A DNA stretch of 48,904 nucleotides from an uncultured Bacteroidota bacterium. GTDB lineage: Bacteria > Bacteroidota > Bacteroidia > 2-12-FULL-35-15. The notes under the pieces are model-generated. The model made no database searches. It worked only from the letters and a program-made list of their open reading frames with translations, and was not told where the DNA came from. Within the stretch, counting starts at the first letter, position 1. Each line of letters begins with the position of its first letter. The stretch is from positions 1 through 48,904 of the forward strand of contig CAIWDF010000098.1 of the NCBI GenBank assembly GCA_903911435.1, read 5' to 3'. The position numbers were made by a program, and so were the translations under genes. Shown here piece by piece: positions 34,315-41,441 of this stretch.

Positions 34315-35004
34315 ATGAAAGCAGAATTAAAAGATGTATTGCACTTATATAGAGGGTGTGATATTGTATGTGAAGAAATAAGGTACACACTAAAAGCTGT
34401 TATGATTGACGGTGAAGACCATGACGAAAATCAGGAGATATGGGTAATAGCTGAAAACAAACACCGTGAGTACACCTTCAACCTCGAAGATAGTAAACCG
34501 ATTCTTCGCCAGTTATTGGATTTGAAACGAGATGAAATAATTCAGTTTTTTAAATTAAAAGGAATAGAATGTCACAGGGGTGTTTTTAGGACTGGCATAG
34601 GGCGAATAAAGTGGAACAAAGGCGTTGCAGATGGAATGAGTTTTAAGAAATATGAACTTGCTTACTGCAGTATTATAAATGAAGAAATTGAACTGCCTTT
34701 GTTGTGGGCTGGAATATGCCAAGCTAAAAGCCTAAGTGAGCCAATGACACAGCAAGGGAATAAGAAGCTAAATGAAAAGCGAATACACCCTTGCCATAAG
34801 CCAATTTTATTATACCAAAAATTAATTGCGGATTACGGATGGACAGGAATGAAGATATTAGATACACACGTTGGCGGTGGTAGCAGTAGGATAGCAGCAC
34901 ATAGAGCAAATTGCCAATACACAGGATTTGAAATAGACACGGAATATTATGAAAAACAAGAAAAGCGTTTTAATACGGAATTATCACAGCTCCGAATATT
35001 CTGA
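34315..35004 (+). CDS. Methyltransferase-like chimera lacking the DPPY motif
   Basis: 229 residues. Residues 1-80 are a phage domain of unknown function (LKDVLHLYRGCDIVCEEIRY). The C-terminal half has the SAM-binding and end region of an adenine-type DNA methyltransferase: IHPCHKPILLYQKL (about 158-171), MKILDTHVGGGSSRIAAH (181-198) and FEIDTEYYEKQEKRF. The expected DPPY catalytic motif and target-recognition region are absent. It could bind SAM or DNA without methylating, or be a recombination product of a methyltransferase and another phage gene. Confidence 0.65.
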   Translation: MKAELKDVLHLYRGCDIVCEEIRYTLKAVMIDGEDHDENQEIWVIAENKHREYTFNLEDSKPILRQLLDLKRDEIIQFFKLKGIECHRGVFRTGIGRIKWNKGVADGMSFKKYELAYCSIINEEIELPLLWAGICQAKSLSEPMTQQGNKKLNEKRIHPCHKPILLYQKLIADYGWTGMKILDTHVGGGSSRIAAHRANCQYTGFEIDTEYYEKQEKRFNTELSQLRIF

Positions 35005-35035
35005 CGAAGCACGGGGCATTGCAGGTAACGTTCCG

Positions 35036-35143
35036 CAGGTTTATTTAGTGCGGGATTTAACAGATCAACTAACTTAAAACCATAAAATATGAAATTACTA
35101 AAAAAATTATTTGGGAGCAGAAAACCCGCATTGAATAAACCTG
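35036..35143. repeat. Imperfect 19-base inverted repeat
   Basis: 35036-35054 and 35125-35143 are inverted copies matching at 17 of 19 positions (CAGGTTTATTTAGTGCGGG against the reverse complement of CCCGCATTGAATAAACCTG). The arms are about 70 bases apart, and the right arm lies within the 35089 gene, at its seventh or so codon onward. It may be a hairpin in mRNA or a remnant of an inserted cassette. The methyltransferase-like gene and DUF551-like gene flank it. Confidence 0.4.
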
Positions 35144-35382
35144 TTGTTATGCACTGGGTTTCTGTCATAAATCAAGTACCCGAAATAGCAGGATATTATC
35201 TTGTAGTTGTAAATGAAAAACAGCCACATACAGATAAGTTTCTGAATGAACAATATCAAGATGAAGTAAAAATAATTTACTACTTCAAAGAAAGAAATGT
35301 AACTGGATGGCAAAAGGATTGGACTGGCAAACATTCTGATGTAAAATATTGGATGCCTGTTCCTCAAATACCTTGTGCATAA
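35089..35382 (+). CDS. DUF551-like protein
   Basis: 97 residues. The core MHWVSVINQVPEIAGYYLVVV, then ... VKYWMPVPQIP, matches the layout of DUF551 proteins (a W-S-V-x-LP start and HW-MPLP-xP end), frequent in phage early regions and of unknown function. The first 20 residues are a basic extension. Confidence 0.65.
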   Translation: MKLLKKLFGSRKPALNKPVVMHWVSVINQVPEIAGYYLVVVNEKQPHTDKFLNEQYQDEVKIIYYFKERNVTGWQKDWTGKHSDVKYWMPVPQIPCA

Positions 35383-35435
35383 CTACTATATGTATGCAGC
35401 ATATTAAAATTAACTAATAACTAAATGATTACAGT

Positions 35436-36272
35436 ATGGAAATTCCAAACAATGTACTAAGACTTAGGAAATACATGGAGTTTAGAAAATACTCGCAAAA
35501 TAGTATTGAGAACTATTGTAGTAGCCTGAATAAATTTCTTTCTTTTTTCGATGGTAAATATACCGAACCAATAAAAATACCTAGTTCGGCTATAATCGAA
35601 TATCTGAGTAGATATAAGGAACCTAATTCGCTTTCGGGTGCGTTATCATCTATAAAAATGTTTTACGAAAAATGTTTGAATCAGGTTTGTAAGTTTGATA
35701 AAATTGAAAGACCAAAAAAATCGAAAAAACTTCCGATTGTTTTAAGCCAAGATGAAGTTGAAAGGATGTTCAAAGTGTGCGAAAATTTAAAGCACAAAGT
35801 AATTTTAGCTATTCTATACAGTTGTGGATTAAGGGTAAGCGAATTGATAAATCTTAAGTGGAAAGATATTGATAGATCGCGAATGATAATAAATATTGTT
35901 CAGGCCAAAGGAAATAAAGATAGGCAAGTAATGCTTTCGCCTGAGCTTATTCCATTGCTCGAAAAGTATTATCATCAATATCATTCGAAAATATATGTAT
36001 TGAATGGACAAAACGATTCATTTCAATACTCAGATAGAAGTGTGTGCGAGGTGATGAAACAGTTGGCTAAAAAGGCTGGTATAAGGAAAAGAGTTTATAC
36101 TCACCTAATCAGGCATTGTTCATTTACTCACATGGTAGAGCAGGGAACTGATATTAACCTTATACAACGATTGGCAGGGCATAGTAATGTAAAAACAACG
36201 GCCATCTACATGCATATTTCGGACAGCCTTATCAGCAAAATAAGGAGTCCATTGAGTAGTATAAAAATGTAA
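35436..36272 (+). CDS. Tyrosine recombinase (integrase, XerC/D-like)
   Basis: 278 residues. The N-terminal SAM-like domain (about 1-90) binds core DNA. The catalytic domain shows R133 (GLRVSE), K158 (AKGNKDR), H223/R226 (HLIRH), H249 (GHSNVKTTAIYMH) and nucleophile Y258. All six catalytic positions are present. It probably catalyses integration/excision or resolution of the phage DNA. A second, serine-type integrase lies only 500 bases downstream, so which one integrates the prophage is unclear. Confidence 0.92.
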   Translation: MEIPNNVLRLRKYMEFRKYSQNSIENYCSSLNKFLSFFDGKYTEPIKIPSSAIIEYLSRYKEPNSLSGALSSIKMFYEKCLNQVCKFDKIERPKKSKKLPIVLSQDEVERMFKVCENLKHKVILAILYSCGLRVSELINLKWKDIDRSRMIINIVQAKGNKDRQVMLSPELIPLLEKYYHQYHSKIYVLNGQNDSFQYSDRSVCEVMKQLAKKAGIRKRVYTHLIRHCSFTHMVEQGTDINLIQRLAGHSNVKTTAIYMHISDSLISKIRSPLSSIKM

Positions 36273-36275
36273 TTA

Positions 36276-36458
36276 ATGAACTCGCCTCAAACCATATCAA
36301 AAGAAAACGAACTGTACGGAAAAACCGAACGGTTAGATTCCGTACCGTCCCATTTGGTAGGATTTTCTGAGGTTGAGATAAATTTTATTAAATTAGCCGC
36401 TCAAATCAGAGCGAGAGAGATTTTAAAAACCATTCCTAAATTAGAAATTGTAAAATGA
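36276..36458 (+). CDS. Small protein, hypothetical
   Basis: 60 residues, three bases after the integrase stop and overlapping the next start. The C-terminus is helical (EVEINFIKLAAQIRAREILK). No family recognised; excisionase is a possibility from position, without motif support. Confidence 0.5.
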   Translation: MNSPQTISKENELYGKTERLDSVPSHLVGFSEVEINFIKLAAQIRAREILKTIPKLEIVK

Positions 36459-36580
36459 AACATTTATCCGAAATGAGTTTTAAGGAAATTAATATTGAAA
36501 TTCAGGAAATAAAAAAGGCGTTTAAAAAGTACCCATTAGCCAATAGTAGTGATGCAAGATTCAGGTTAATGAGATTATAG
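36455..36580 (+). CDS. Small helical protein ending at an amber codon
   Basis: 41 residues ending in TAG at 36578-36580. The frame continues after the TAG for 11 sense codons (QELKLKTNNK-like) to a TGA overlapping the next ATG, which would restore the ATGA coupling seen in this operon. The amber may therefore be a recent mutation shortening the protein. Function is unknown. Confidence 0.45.
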   Translation: MKHLSEMSFKEINIEIQEIKKAFKKYPLANSSDARFRLMRL

Positions 36581-36609
36581 CAGGAGTTGAAGTTAAAAAC
36601 GAATAATAA

Positions 36610-36765
36610 ATGAAGATAAATTTATCAAAAAAGGATGTTGCCGTTATAATTGACGCTTTAACTTTTTTAGGAGTTCAAACATCCGACAATGATGATCAGA
36701 ATAAAATTGCCAAAATTGAAAACAAATTATTTGATTTAATAAAGCCTAAAAAGCCAATTAAATGA
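36610..36765 (+). CDS. Small protein coupled to the serine recombinase
   Basis: 51 residues from ATG 36610; its TGA overlaps the serine recombinase ATG (AATGA). Acidic middle (SDNDDQNK) and helical. Being directly coupled to the recombinase it could be a directionality factor, but this is only positional. Confidence 0.5.
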   Translation: MKINLSKKDVAVIIDALTFLGVQTSDNDDQNKIAKIENKLFDLIKPKKPIK

Positions 36766-38357
36766 AGCACGCCACAGCATATTCTTACGAACGTATCTCC
36801 ACTGAGGAACAAAGTAATTTTTCTTTGCGCTTCCAGAATGAGACTATTCAGGAATATGCGGATAAAAATAACATTACTATTATCGAATCATTCCGAGACG
36901 ATGGGTATAGTGCAAAGGATTTCAATCGTCCCGCATGGAAACGCCTCGAGATTGCATTAAAAAAGCATAAGGTAGATTATCTTATCGTGGCCAAATACGA
37001 CCGTCTTATTCGCAATATGCTGGAGGGATTGGTATTCATTGACAAACTCGAAAACAAACTCGGAGTAACTTTAATTTCCGTTCGTGAAAATTACGGTGTA
37101 AGTCCGTTTGACCCCTATTTCAGAAAGCAACGAAACGATATGCTTAACAGTGCCGAACACGAACGGGGATTAATATCTTGGAGGTCTCGCGGAGGTGTAC
37201 ACAAAGGCAAGAAGGAGGGCTACTACCTTCATAAAGCACCGTTCGGATATTATAATTTTAAGGATGATAAAAAGATGCCACAGATAGGCATTGACATTGA
37301 AAGGAGAGAAGTAATCAAAAACATATTTGATGATTTCCTTTCGGGATATTCATTTACCGCCATTCGAAAGCGTGCCGAAGAAAAAGGGTTCACTGGCAAG
37401 CATAGAGAAGTTATTAAAAGAACACTTCTCAATCCAGTCTATGGTGGGTTAATTAAAGTTCCTGCATTCGAATCGCAACCGGAGCAAATTGTAAAAGGAT
37501 TGCACGAAGGTATTGTTAGCGAAGAAACATACTGGAAAGCATACTACCAATTACAGGACCAACTTAAGCCGCAAGGACAAAGGATATTTGATGAACACTT
37601 GCCACTGAGAGGTTTTCTTATGTGCGATAAATGCGGGGCGATTCACACTGGAGCGCGGGCAAAAGGTCGTTCGAAATATTACTACTACTATTGGTGCAAC
37701 AGTTGTAAGGGCAAAACATATAATGCTGAAAAGGTCGACACTGATATTTCCTATTTATTAAACGGACTTTCTCTATCCCCTGAGTTAATCGAGGTCATAA
37801 GAATTGAAACCGAAGTACAAGTGGCCGCCTCAATGGATGAAAGGAAGGTTCAACTTAATAAAGAAGTTCGCGAGTACTCCGAATTAAAAACAAAGCTCGA
37901 TAAGTTAGAGAAAAAATATATTGAGGAGGACCTGGATAAGGAAACCTATAAAAAATGGCACTCGATATATACCGAGGAACTCAACAAAAAGGGGGTGTTA
38001 TTATCAGATTTGAAACGAACCGAATCAGAATCGGCCATGCTTATTAGTACCATCGATTATTTTACCGACCTCAATTACCTTTATAAAAAAGCAGCTGTTG
38101 AGGAAAAGCAACAGTTCCTGAAGGGTGTATTCCCTGCTAGTTTAATCACCTTGGAGAAAGGTTATCGAACCGCTTTTATTACTTCCATGTTTGCTCCGAA
38201 TGCTAATAAATTAGAGGGGTTGATACAAATAAAAAGTGGGGACAATGCCACTACTTTTAGCAATATCCCCACTTTGGGTGGCTCATGGAACCCAGTTCAA
38301 ACCAATTTAACTTCATTCCTGAAGTTGGTTGAGCGCATCATTAATAGAGCAGCGTAA
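36762..38357 (+). CDS. Large serine recombinase
   Basis: 531 residues. The resolvase domain starts YSYERISTEEQS with catalytic Ser13, and the DGYSAKDFNRPAWKRL and VAKYDRLIRN segments follow. A recombinase domain (about 160-265) precedes a zinc ribbon C288/C291/C312/C315 (CDKC...CNSC) and a coiled coil (about 345-440), the full layout of large serine integrases. It carries out site-specific integration/excision between attP and attB. Its end overlaps a cluster of CGTAA repeats. Confidence 0.93.
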   Translation: MKHATAYSYERISTEEQSNFSLRFQNETIQEYADKNNITIIESFRDDGYSAKDFNRPAWKRLEIALKKHKVDYLIVAKYDRLIRNMLEGLVFIDKLENKLGVTLISVRENYGVSPFDPYFRKQRNDMLNSAEHERGLISWRSRGGVHKGKKEGYYLHKAPFGYYNFKDDKKMPQIGIDIERREVIKNIFDDFLSGYSFTAIRKRAEEKGFTGKHREVIKRTLLNPVYGGLIKVPAFESQPEQIVKGLHEGIVSEETYWKAYYQLQDQLKPQGQRIFDEHLPLRGFLMCDKCGAIHTGARAKGRSKYYYYYWCNSCKGKTYNAEKVDTDISYLLNGLSLSPELIEVIRIETEVQVAASMDERKVQLNKEVREYSELKTKLDKLEKKYIEEDLDKETYKKWHSIYTEELNKKGVLLSDLKRTESESAMLISTIDYFTDLNYLYKKAAVEEKQQFLKGVFPASLITLEKGYRTAFITSMFAPNANKLEGLIQIKSGDNATTFSNIPTLGGSWNPVQTNLTSFLKLVERIINRAA

Positions 38358-38422
38358 TATTTTTTCGTAAAAGCGTAATATTTTTGCCCTAAAATGAGAT
38401 ATTTCCGTAAAGTAACGTAATA
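38351..38422. repeat. CGTAA repeat cluster, possible att or regulator site
   Basis: AGCGTAATATTTTT occurs at 38351-38364 and 38372-38385, 21 bases apart (two helical turns), and CGTAA occurs five times in the same orientation (38353, 38366, 38374, 38406, 38416). The cluster spans the serine recombinase stop and the 73-base gap to the convergent formyltransferase. It could be an attP-type core or a binding site. Confidence 0.4.
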
Positions 38423-38430
38423 AAAACTCT

Positions 38431-39051
38431 TTAAATCGTTTCTATCATCAACAAATCCGGTTTATAAATATCCTTTGTTGTAATCCCTGGCTCGAACGTG
38501 CTAAACTTTCCATCCTGTGGAGTCTTATTAATTTTGCCATTTGAAATATCTTCCACAGCTTCAGCAATTAATTTTATTCCGAGAGGTAGCAGCTGTTCCT
38601 TCCAGACATCAGAAGCGCTTTTATTTCTGTCGAGCCATATCCATTCTTGACGTTCGATATCGCCATGGTCTATTCCTGAGTTTAGCCAGTAAACGGATCC
38701 ACCAGTAATAATATCGTTCATTCTGATTGCCCATTCAATTGCGCTGCGACCTCGGTGTCTTGGTAATAATGAAGGATGATATCCAATCCATCCATGTTTT
38801 GTTTTATACCTAGTCAGGCGACCGATATAATCAAACGAATGCGCAGTAATTCCTAAATCACATCCTGCCGGCATCGTGTCGAAATTCAAACTGCCGGCAG
38901 GAATGATTTTAATATTGTTGAGCGTGGCCAGCCTACCGATATACCTATCATCGAGTGGACAACATACTCCAACAATTTCATGTCCTTGTGTCAGGCATGC
39001 TCTTAAAATTTCCTGACCAAAATACTTTTGACCTGATATAAATATCCTCAT
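38431..39051 (-). CDS. Formyltransferase-family protein
   Basis: 206 residues of the folate-dependent formyltransferase N-terminal fold: RIFISGQKYFGQEIL start, GYHPSLLPRHRGRSA (90-104) with H92, and YWLNSGIDHGDI with D128. In PurN/Fmt the catalytic triad is N-x-H plus Asp; here the Asn position is Gly90, which I have seen in phage members but is notable. The enzyme would transfer a formyl group to an amine. Neighbours are GNAT, ABC ATPase and ParB-like genes, so the substrate might be a modified base, an amino acid or a sugar; this is inference. Confidence 0.8.
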   Translation of the reverse strand: MRIFISGQKYFGQEILRACLTQGHEIVGVCCPLDDRYIGRLATLNNIKIIPAGSLNFDTMPAGCDLGITAHSFDYIGRLTRYKTKHGWIGYHPSLLPRHRGRSAIEWAIRMNDIITGGSVYWLNSGIDHGDIERQEWIWLDRNKSASDVWKEQLLPLGIKLIAEAVEDISNGKINKTPQDGKFSTFEPGITTKDIYKPDLLMIETI

Positions 39052-39068
39052 ACAATTGTTAATTTTAG

Positions 39069-39164
39069 AAAAAGTCCGGTAAAAACGCAGGACTTTTATA
39101 ATTGGGAAACCATTGGTAATACACGATTCTTTAAAAAGTTAGGTAAAATTGGCGGACTTTTTAT
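39069..39164 (-). repeat. Two tandem hairpin repeats between GNAT and formyltransferase
   Basis: 39069-39099 and 39133-39164 are imperfect direct copies, offset by 64 bases. Each forms a hairpin: AAAAGTCC/GGACTTTT (39070-39077/39090-39097) and AAAAAGTT/GACTTTTT (39133-39140/39155-39162). On the minus strand each 3' arm ends in T4-T5, so they resemble weak terminators or an attenuator before the formyltransferase gene. Confidence 0.45.
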
Positions 39165-39188
39165 CAAAATGAACTTTGTGCTTAACCA

Positions 39189-39665
39189 TTATTTACTACC
39201 AATATATTTAAACCCTTGTACCGCTCTGAAATGCCCACCGTAACCTGCGGAAGCATGACCGCTTCCAATTCCTTTATCGTGATTATCGCTGCCGTATTTT
39301 TTAGAAGTGCTCTTATCTCCGCGGTGAGACTTATTAATACTCTTTTGCGACTTCGCTTTATTACCTCCAAACATTTGTTGACTTTTCAAAACCCACTTAC
39401 TGCTATTTTTTAAGTATGCAATCAACTGCGGATGGCTCGTATGAAACATGGTCGGCAGCTTCTTATTACACCTGCCGTTCCCCTCTTTATGATATTCGCA
39501 GAGGTATTCTAAAAACTTGGTACCTACCCCGGCTCCTTGCCACTCGGGCATAACTACTAATCTAGTTGCACGGTAGGCACTGGCAGTAAAAAAAGGACAT
39601 ATTGCCAAATGGCATACTAGCTCGCCATCAACCGTTCCGATAAAATATTCTGCAGCCGGTGGCAT
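39189..39665 (-). CDS. GNAT-family acyltransferase (C-terminal half of an ABC-GNAT fusion?)
   Basis: As a free-standing frame it has 158 residues. TRLVVMPEWQGAGVGTKFLEYL carries the acyl-CoA binding motif (Q/RxxGxG/A), and the end is basic and Gly/Ser-rich. The frame stays open upstream of its ATG to the A9 run at 39764-39772, encoding plausible protein (SEIGTRPTFELEIRKVDSS, then WKYFKPHYYLDLP), so the ATG is probably not the true start. The domain seems to belong to the same protein as the ATPase at 39674, in the -1 frame. Mu Mom is a GNAT-type base modifier, so DNA modification is possible. Confidence 0.72.
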   Translation of the reverse strand: MPPAAEYFIGTVDGELVCHLAICPFFTASAYRATRLVVMPEWQGAGVGTKFLEYLCEYHKEGNGRCNKKLPTMFHTSHPQLIAYLKNSSKWVLKSQQMFGGNKAKSQKSINKSHRGDKSTSKKYGSDNHDKGIGSGHASAGYGGHFRAVQGFKYIGSK

Positions 39666-39673
39666 TGGCAGAT

Positions 39674-40369
39674 CTAAATAATAATGCGGTTTAAAATATT
39701 TCCAGTAAGAGGAATCGACCTTCCTGATTTCCAGTTCGAAGGTTGGCCTGGTTCCGATTTCGCTTTTTTTTTAAACTGGCCCGTGCCGGTATCAAAAAGC
39801 CAATCAGGTTGAACCCACTCGACAATATCATAATGGCAGGAAAGGAGGATACATTTTTTACCTTTGTTTCTCCTCCATCCTTTTGCAAAGGCCATCGCAC
39901 CAATCTTTGCTATTTGTCTGTCCACTACAGACGTAAACTCATCAATGATCACTTCGCTGTTTGCCTCAGTCATTACCCGTGCAAGTCCCGCTCTGAATTG
40001 CTGACCATTACTTAATGCATGGAAAGGTCGTAACCAACTGGGAACATCTCCAAGGCCGACATTTGCTAATGCTCCGGTGACTGTATTAAAATCGGCATCG
40101 GGACAAAGTGATTCTACTATTGGTAAATTCTTATCCCATCCGGAATATAGGTCTAAAATTTTACCACCATTAAATAGCAAATTGCCAATGGAGGTTTTAC
40201 CGGTTCCGGACGGACCTACTATTAAACCGATTTGCCATTCGATATCTTCAATCGGTAGGTTTGCATCGAGATTAAATTCATTGCCTCGCTCGGCATTGAA
40301 CAGCGATTTCACACGTGCACTTCGGTACCCGTTATGGTCTGCAGTTTTATTTCTTACTTGTATGATCAT
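39674..40369 (-). CDS. ABC-type ATPase (N-terminal part of an ABC-GNAT fusion?)
   Basis: 231 residues. Walker A GPSGTGKTS (52-60), ABC signature LSNGQQ (119-124), Walker B EVIIDEF (139-145) and H-loop SCHYDI (H179) make a complete soluble ABC nucleotide-binding domain without membrane segments. From about residue 200 (QFKKK) onward the sequence looks off-frame. A -1 shift at the A9 run would continue into the GNAT frame. It overlaps the ParB-like gene by four bases. Soluble ABC ATPases fused to GNAT occur in phage genomes as I recall. Confidence 0.8.
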   Translation of the reverse strand: MIIQVRNKTADHNGYRSARVKSLFNAERGNEFNLDANLPIEDIEWQIGLIVGPSGTGKTSIGNLLFNGGKILDLYSGWDKNLPIVESLCPDADFNTVTGALANVGLGDVPSWLRPFHALSNGQQFRAGLARVMTEANSEVIIDEFTSVVDRQIAKIGAMAFAKGWRRNKGKKCILLSCHYDIVEWVQPDWLFDTGTGQFKKKAKSEPGQPSNWKSGRSIPLTGNILNRIII

Positions 40370-40899
40370 GTGACTACTATTTTACATTTATATCCTCGTT
40401 CGGTTAATTCATTAAATACTTTCTCCTGGTCCTGATCATCCGCACACATAACAATTACTCCGTACTGACTTTTAGCGGGGATGCCTTCATCTTCAAAATT
40501 GCCGACAATTTCATTTACAACCAATGGCGCCAGTCCGAACTCCTCCAGATTTAAATCCTTAAACTCGAGTTCGATCATTTCCATATCCCACTCTCCGGAA
40601 TGAGTATTGCTAATCAGGTTATACTCCTTTACTTCATTTAAAGTAAGTGCACGGTTTGGAACTCGTACATCTATTAACTCCTCACCTCTTCCAACTAGCC
40701 TTAAAACCCTTACTCTCTTATCACCGCTGATAATTGTATTATCAGTGTTGATGGCAGGAATTTCCACAAGATTGAACTTATGCAAATATTGCACGAGTTG
40801 CTCACGCTTTGAATCGGTTATTGTTCTGGGGTTAAATTCGAATGGTACCAAATCAATTACCTTTCGTTGTTCCGTTTTCCACTTTAGTTTTTTCATCAT
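40366..40899 (-). CDS. ParB/Sulfiredoxin-like domain protein
   Basis: 177 residues. NPR (23-25) and ISGDKRVRVL (57-66) match the ParB-N/Srx motifs (NPR...GxxR). The middle (about 90-125) is a helical region where ParB proteins have HTH-like helices. No full KorB-type DNA-binding domain is evident. In phages such proteins are found near terminase or methyltransferase genes and may have CTPase or nuclease activity. Here it is coupled to the ABC ATPase. Confidence 0.82.
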   Translation of the reverse strand: MMKKLKWKTEQRKVIDLVPFEFNPRTITDSKREQLVQYLHKFNLVEIPAINTDNTIISGDKRVRVLRLVGRGEELIDVRVPNRALTLNEVKEYNLISNTHSGEWDMEMIELEFKDLNLEEFGLAPLVVNEIVGNFEDEGIPAKSQYGVIVMCADDQDQEKVFNELTERGYKCKIVVT

Positions 40900-40912
40900 T
40901 TTGCTTATTAAT

Positions 40913-41245
40913 TTAATTCATATCGTCAGGATAGTATGCATCCTCTAATTTTGCTAGGTCCTGAATAATTTGTAAAGCAAGTTTATACTCCCTTGTCTCC
41001 AATGCTTTTTTATAAAGCGATAATCTCAGTTGAACATGAAACGCTTTTTTCGTTTTCTGCGACTTATTAGTACGTTTTGTAAAATCACCAAAAGCGTCTG
41101 CAATCATTTTTATAGCTGCCGGCTCTGTAATACTCCAACGAGTCATAATATCCCTACAAATATCCGTGACTAGTTCACCTTTCAATAGCCACTCCTGAAT
41201 GTTCCGAATGCGAATAGAATTTTCCTTTACCTTACCTTCACTCAT
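40913..41245 (-). CDS. HTH protein resembling terminase small subunits
   Basis: 110 residues, helical, with an N-terminal HTH-like segment (NIQEWLLKGELVTDICRDIM) and a basic linker (TKRTNKSQKTKKAF), then LALQIIQDLAKLEDAYYPDD. The layout resembles small-terminase or phage HTH proteins. It is the first gene of the modification-like island, placed before the ParB-like gene. As a bona fide terS is present at 15619, this could be a regulator or island-specific recognition protein. Confidence 0.6.
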   Translation of the reverse strand: MSEGKVKENSIRIRNIQEWLLKGELVTDICRDIMTRWSITEPAAIKMIADAFGDFTKRTNKSQKTKKAFHVQLRLSLYKKALETREYKLALQIIQDLAKLEDAYYPDDMN

Positions 41246-41300
41246 TTATTCTATTTTTTACTACTTTTGCCTCGTCTCACAATAATTTATTGCATAAAAA

Positions 41301-41356
41301 AAGAACAACACACGTTCAGAAAGACATTGTCCTTCAGGTGAACGTGTGTTGTTCTT
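41301..41356 (-). terminator. Strong intrinsic terminator at the end of the late operon
   Basis: Bases 41301-41318 and 41339-41356 are a perfect 18-base inverted repeat; the loop can extend the stem by GAAAGAC/GTCCTTC with one mismatch. In the leftward direction the stem ends in T7. It lies between the DUF6527-like gene (stop 41442) and the island (41245). The gap 41246-41441 also holds a C10 run at 41424-41433, a small ACAAAGG/CCTTTGT hairpin near 41362-41384, and a plus-strand TACTTTTG at 41262-41269 of uncertain meaning. Confidence 0.85.
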
Positions 41357-41441
41357 AATTACAAAGGCGTGAGACCCTTTGTGAACTGGAGGACGCCTTA
41401 TGGCATCCCCTTTAATGTATTTACCCCCCCCCCTCCCCATA

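Noticed and set aside
36455-36610. Recoded amber (TAG as Gln) genetic code
   Set aside because: TAG terminates other genes normally here (17832-17834, 24677-24679, 30377-30379, 43661-43663) with next genes placed right after, so general reassignment is unlikely.
39691-39903. Third frame (70 residues) inside the ABC ATPase gene
   Set aside because: It has no start signal or plausible composition; the ATPase frame carries the conserved motifs and the -1 frame carries the GNAT continuation.
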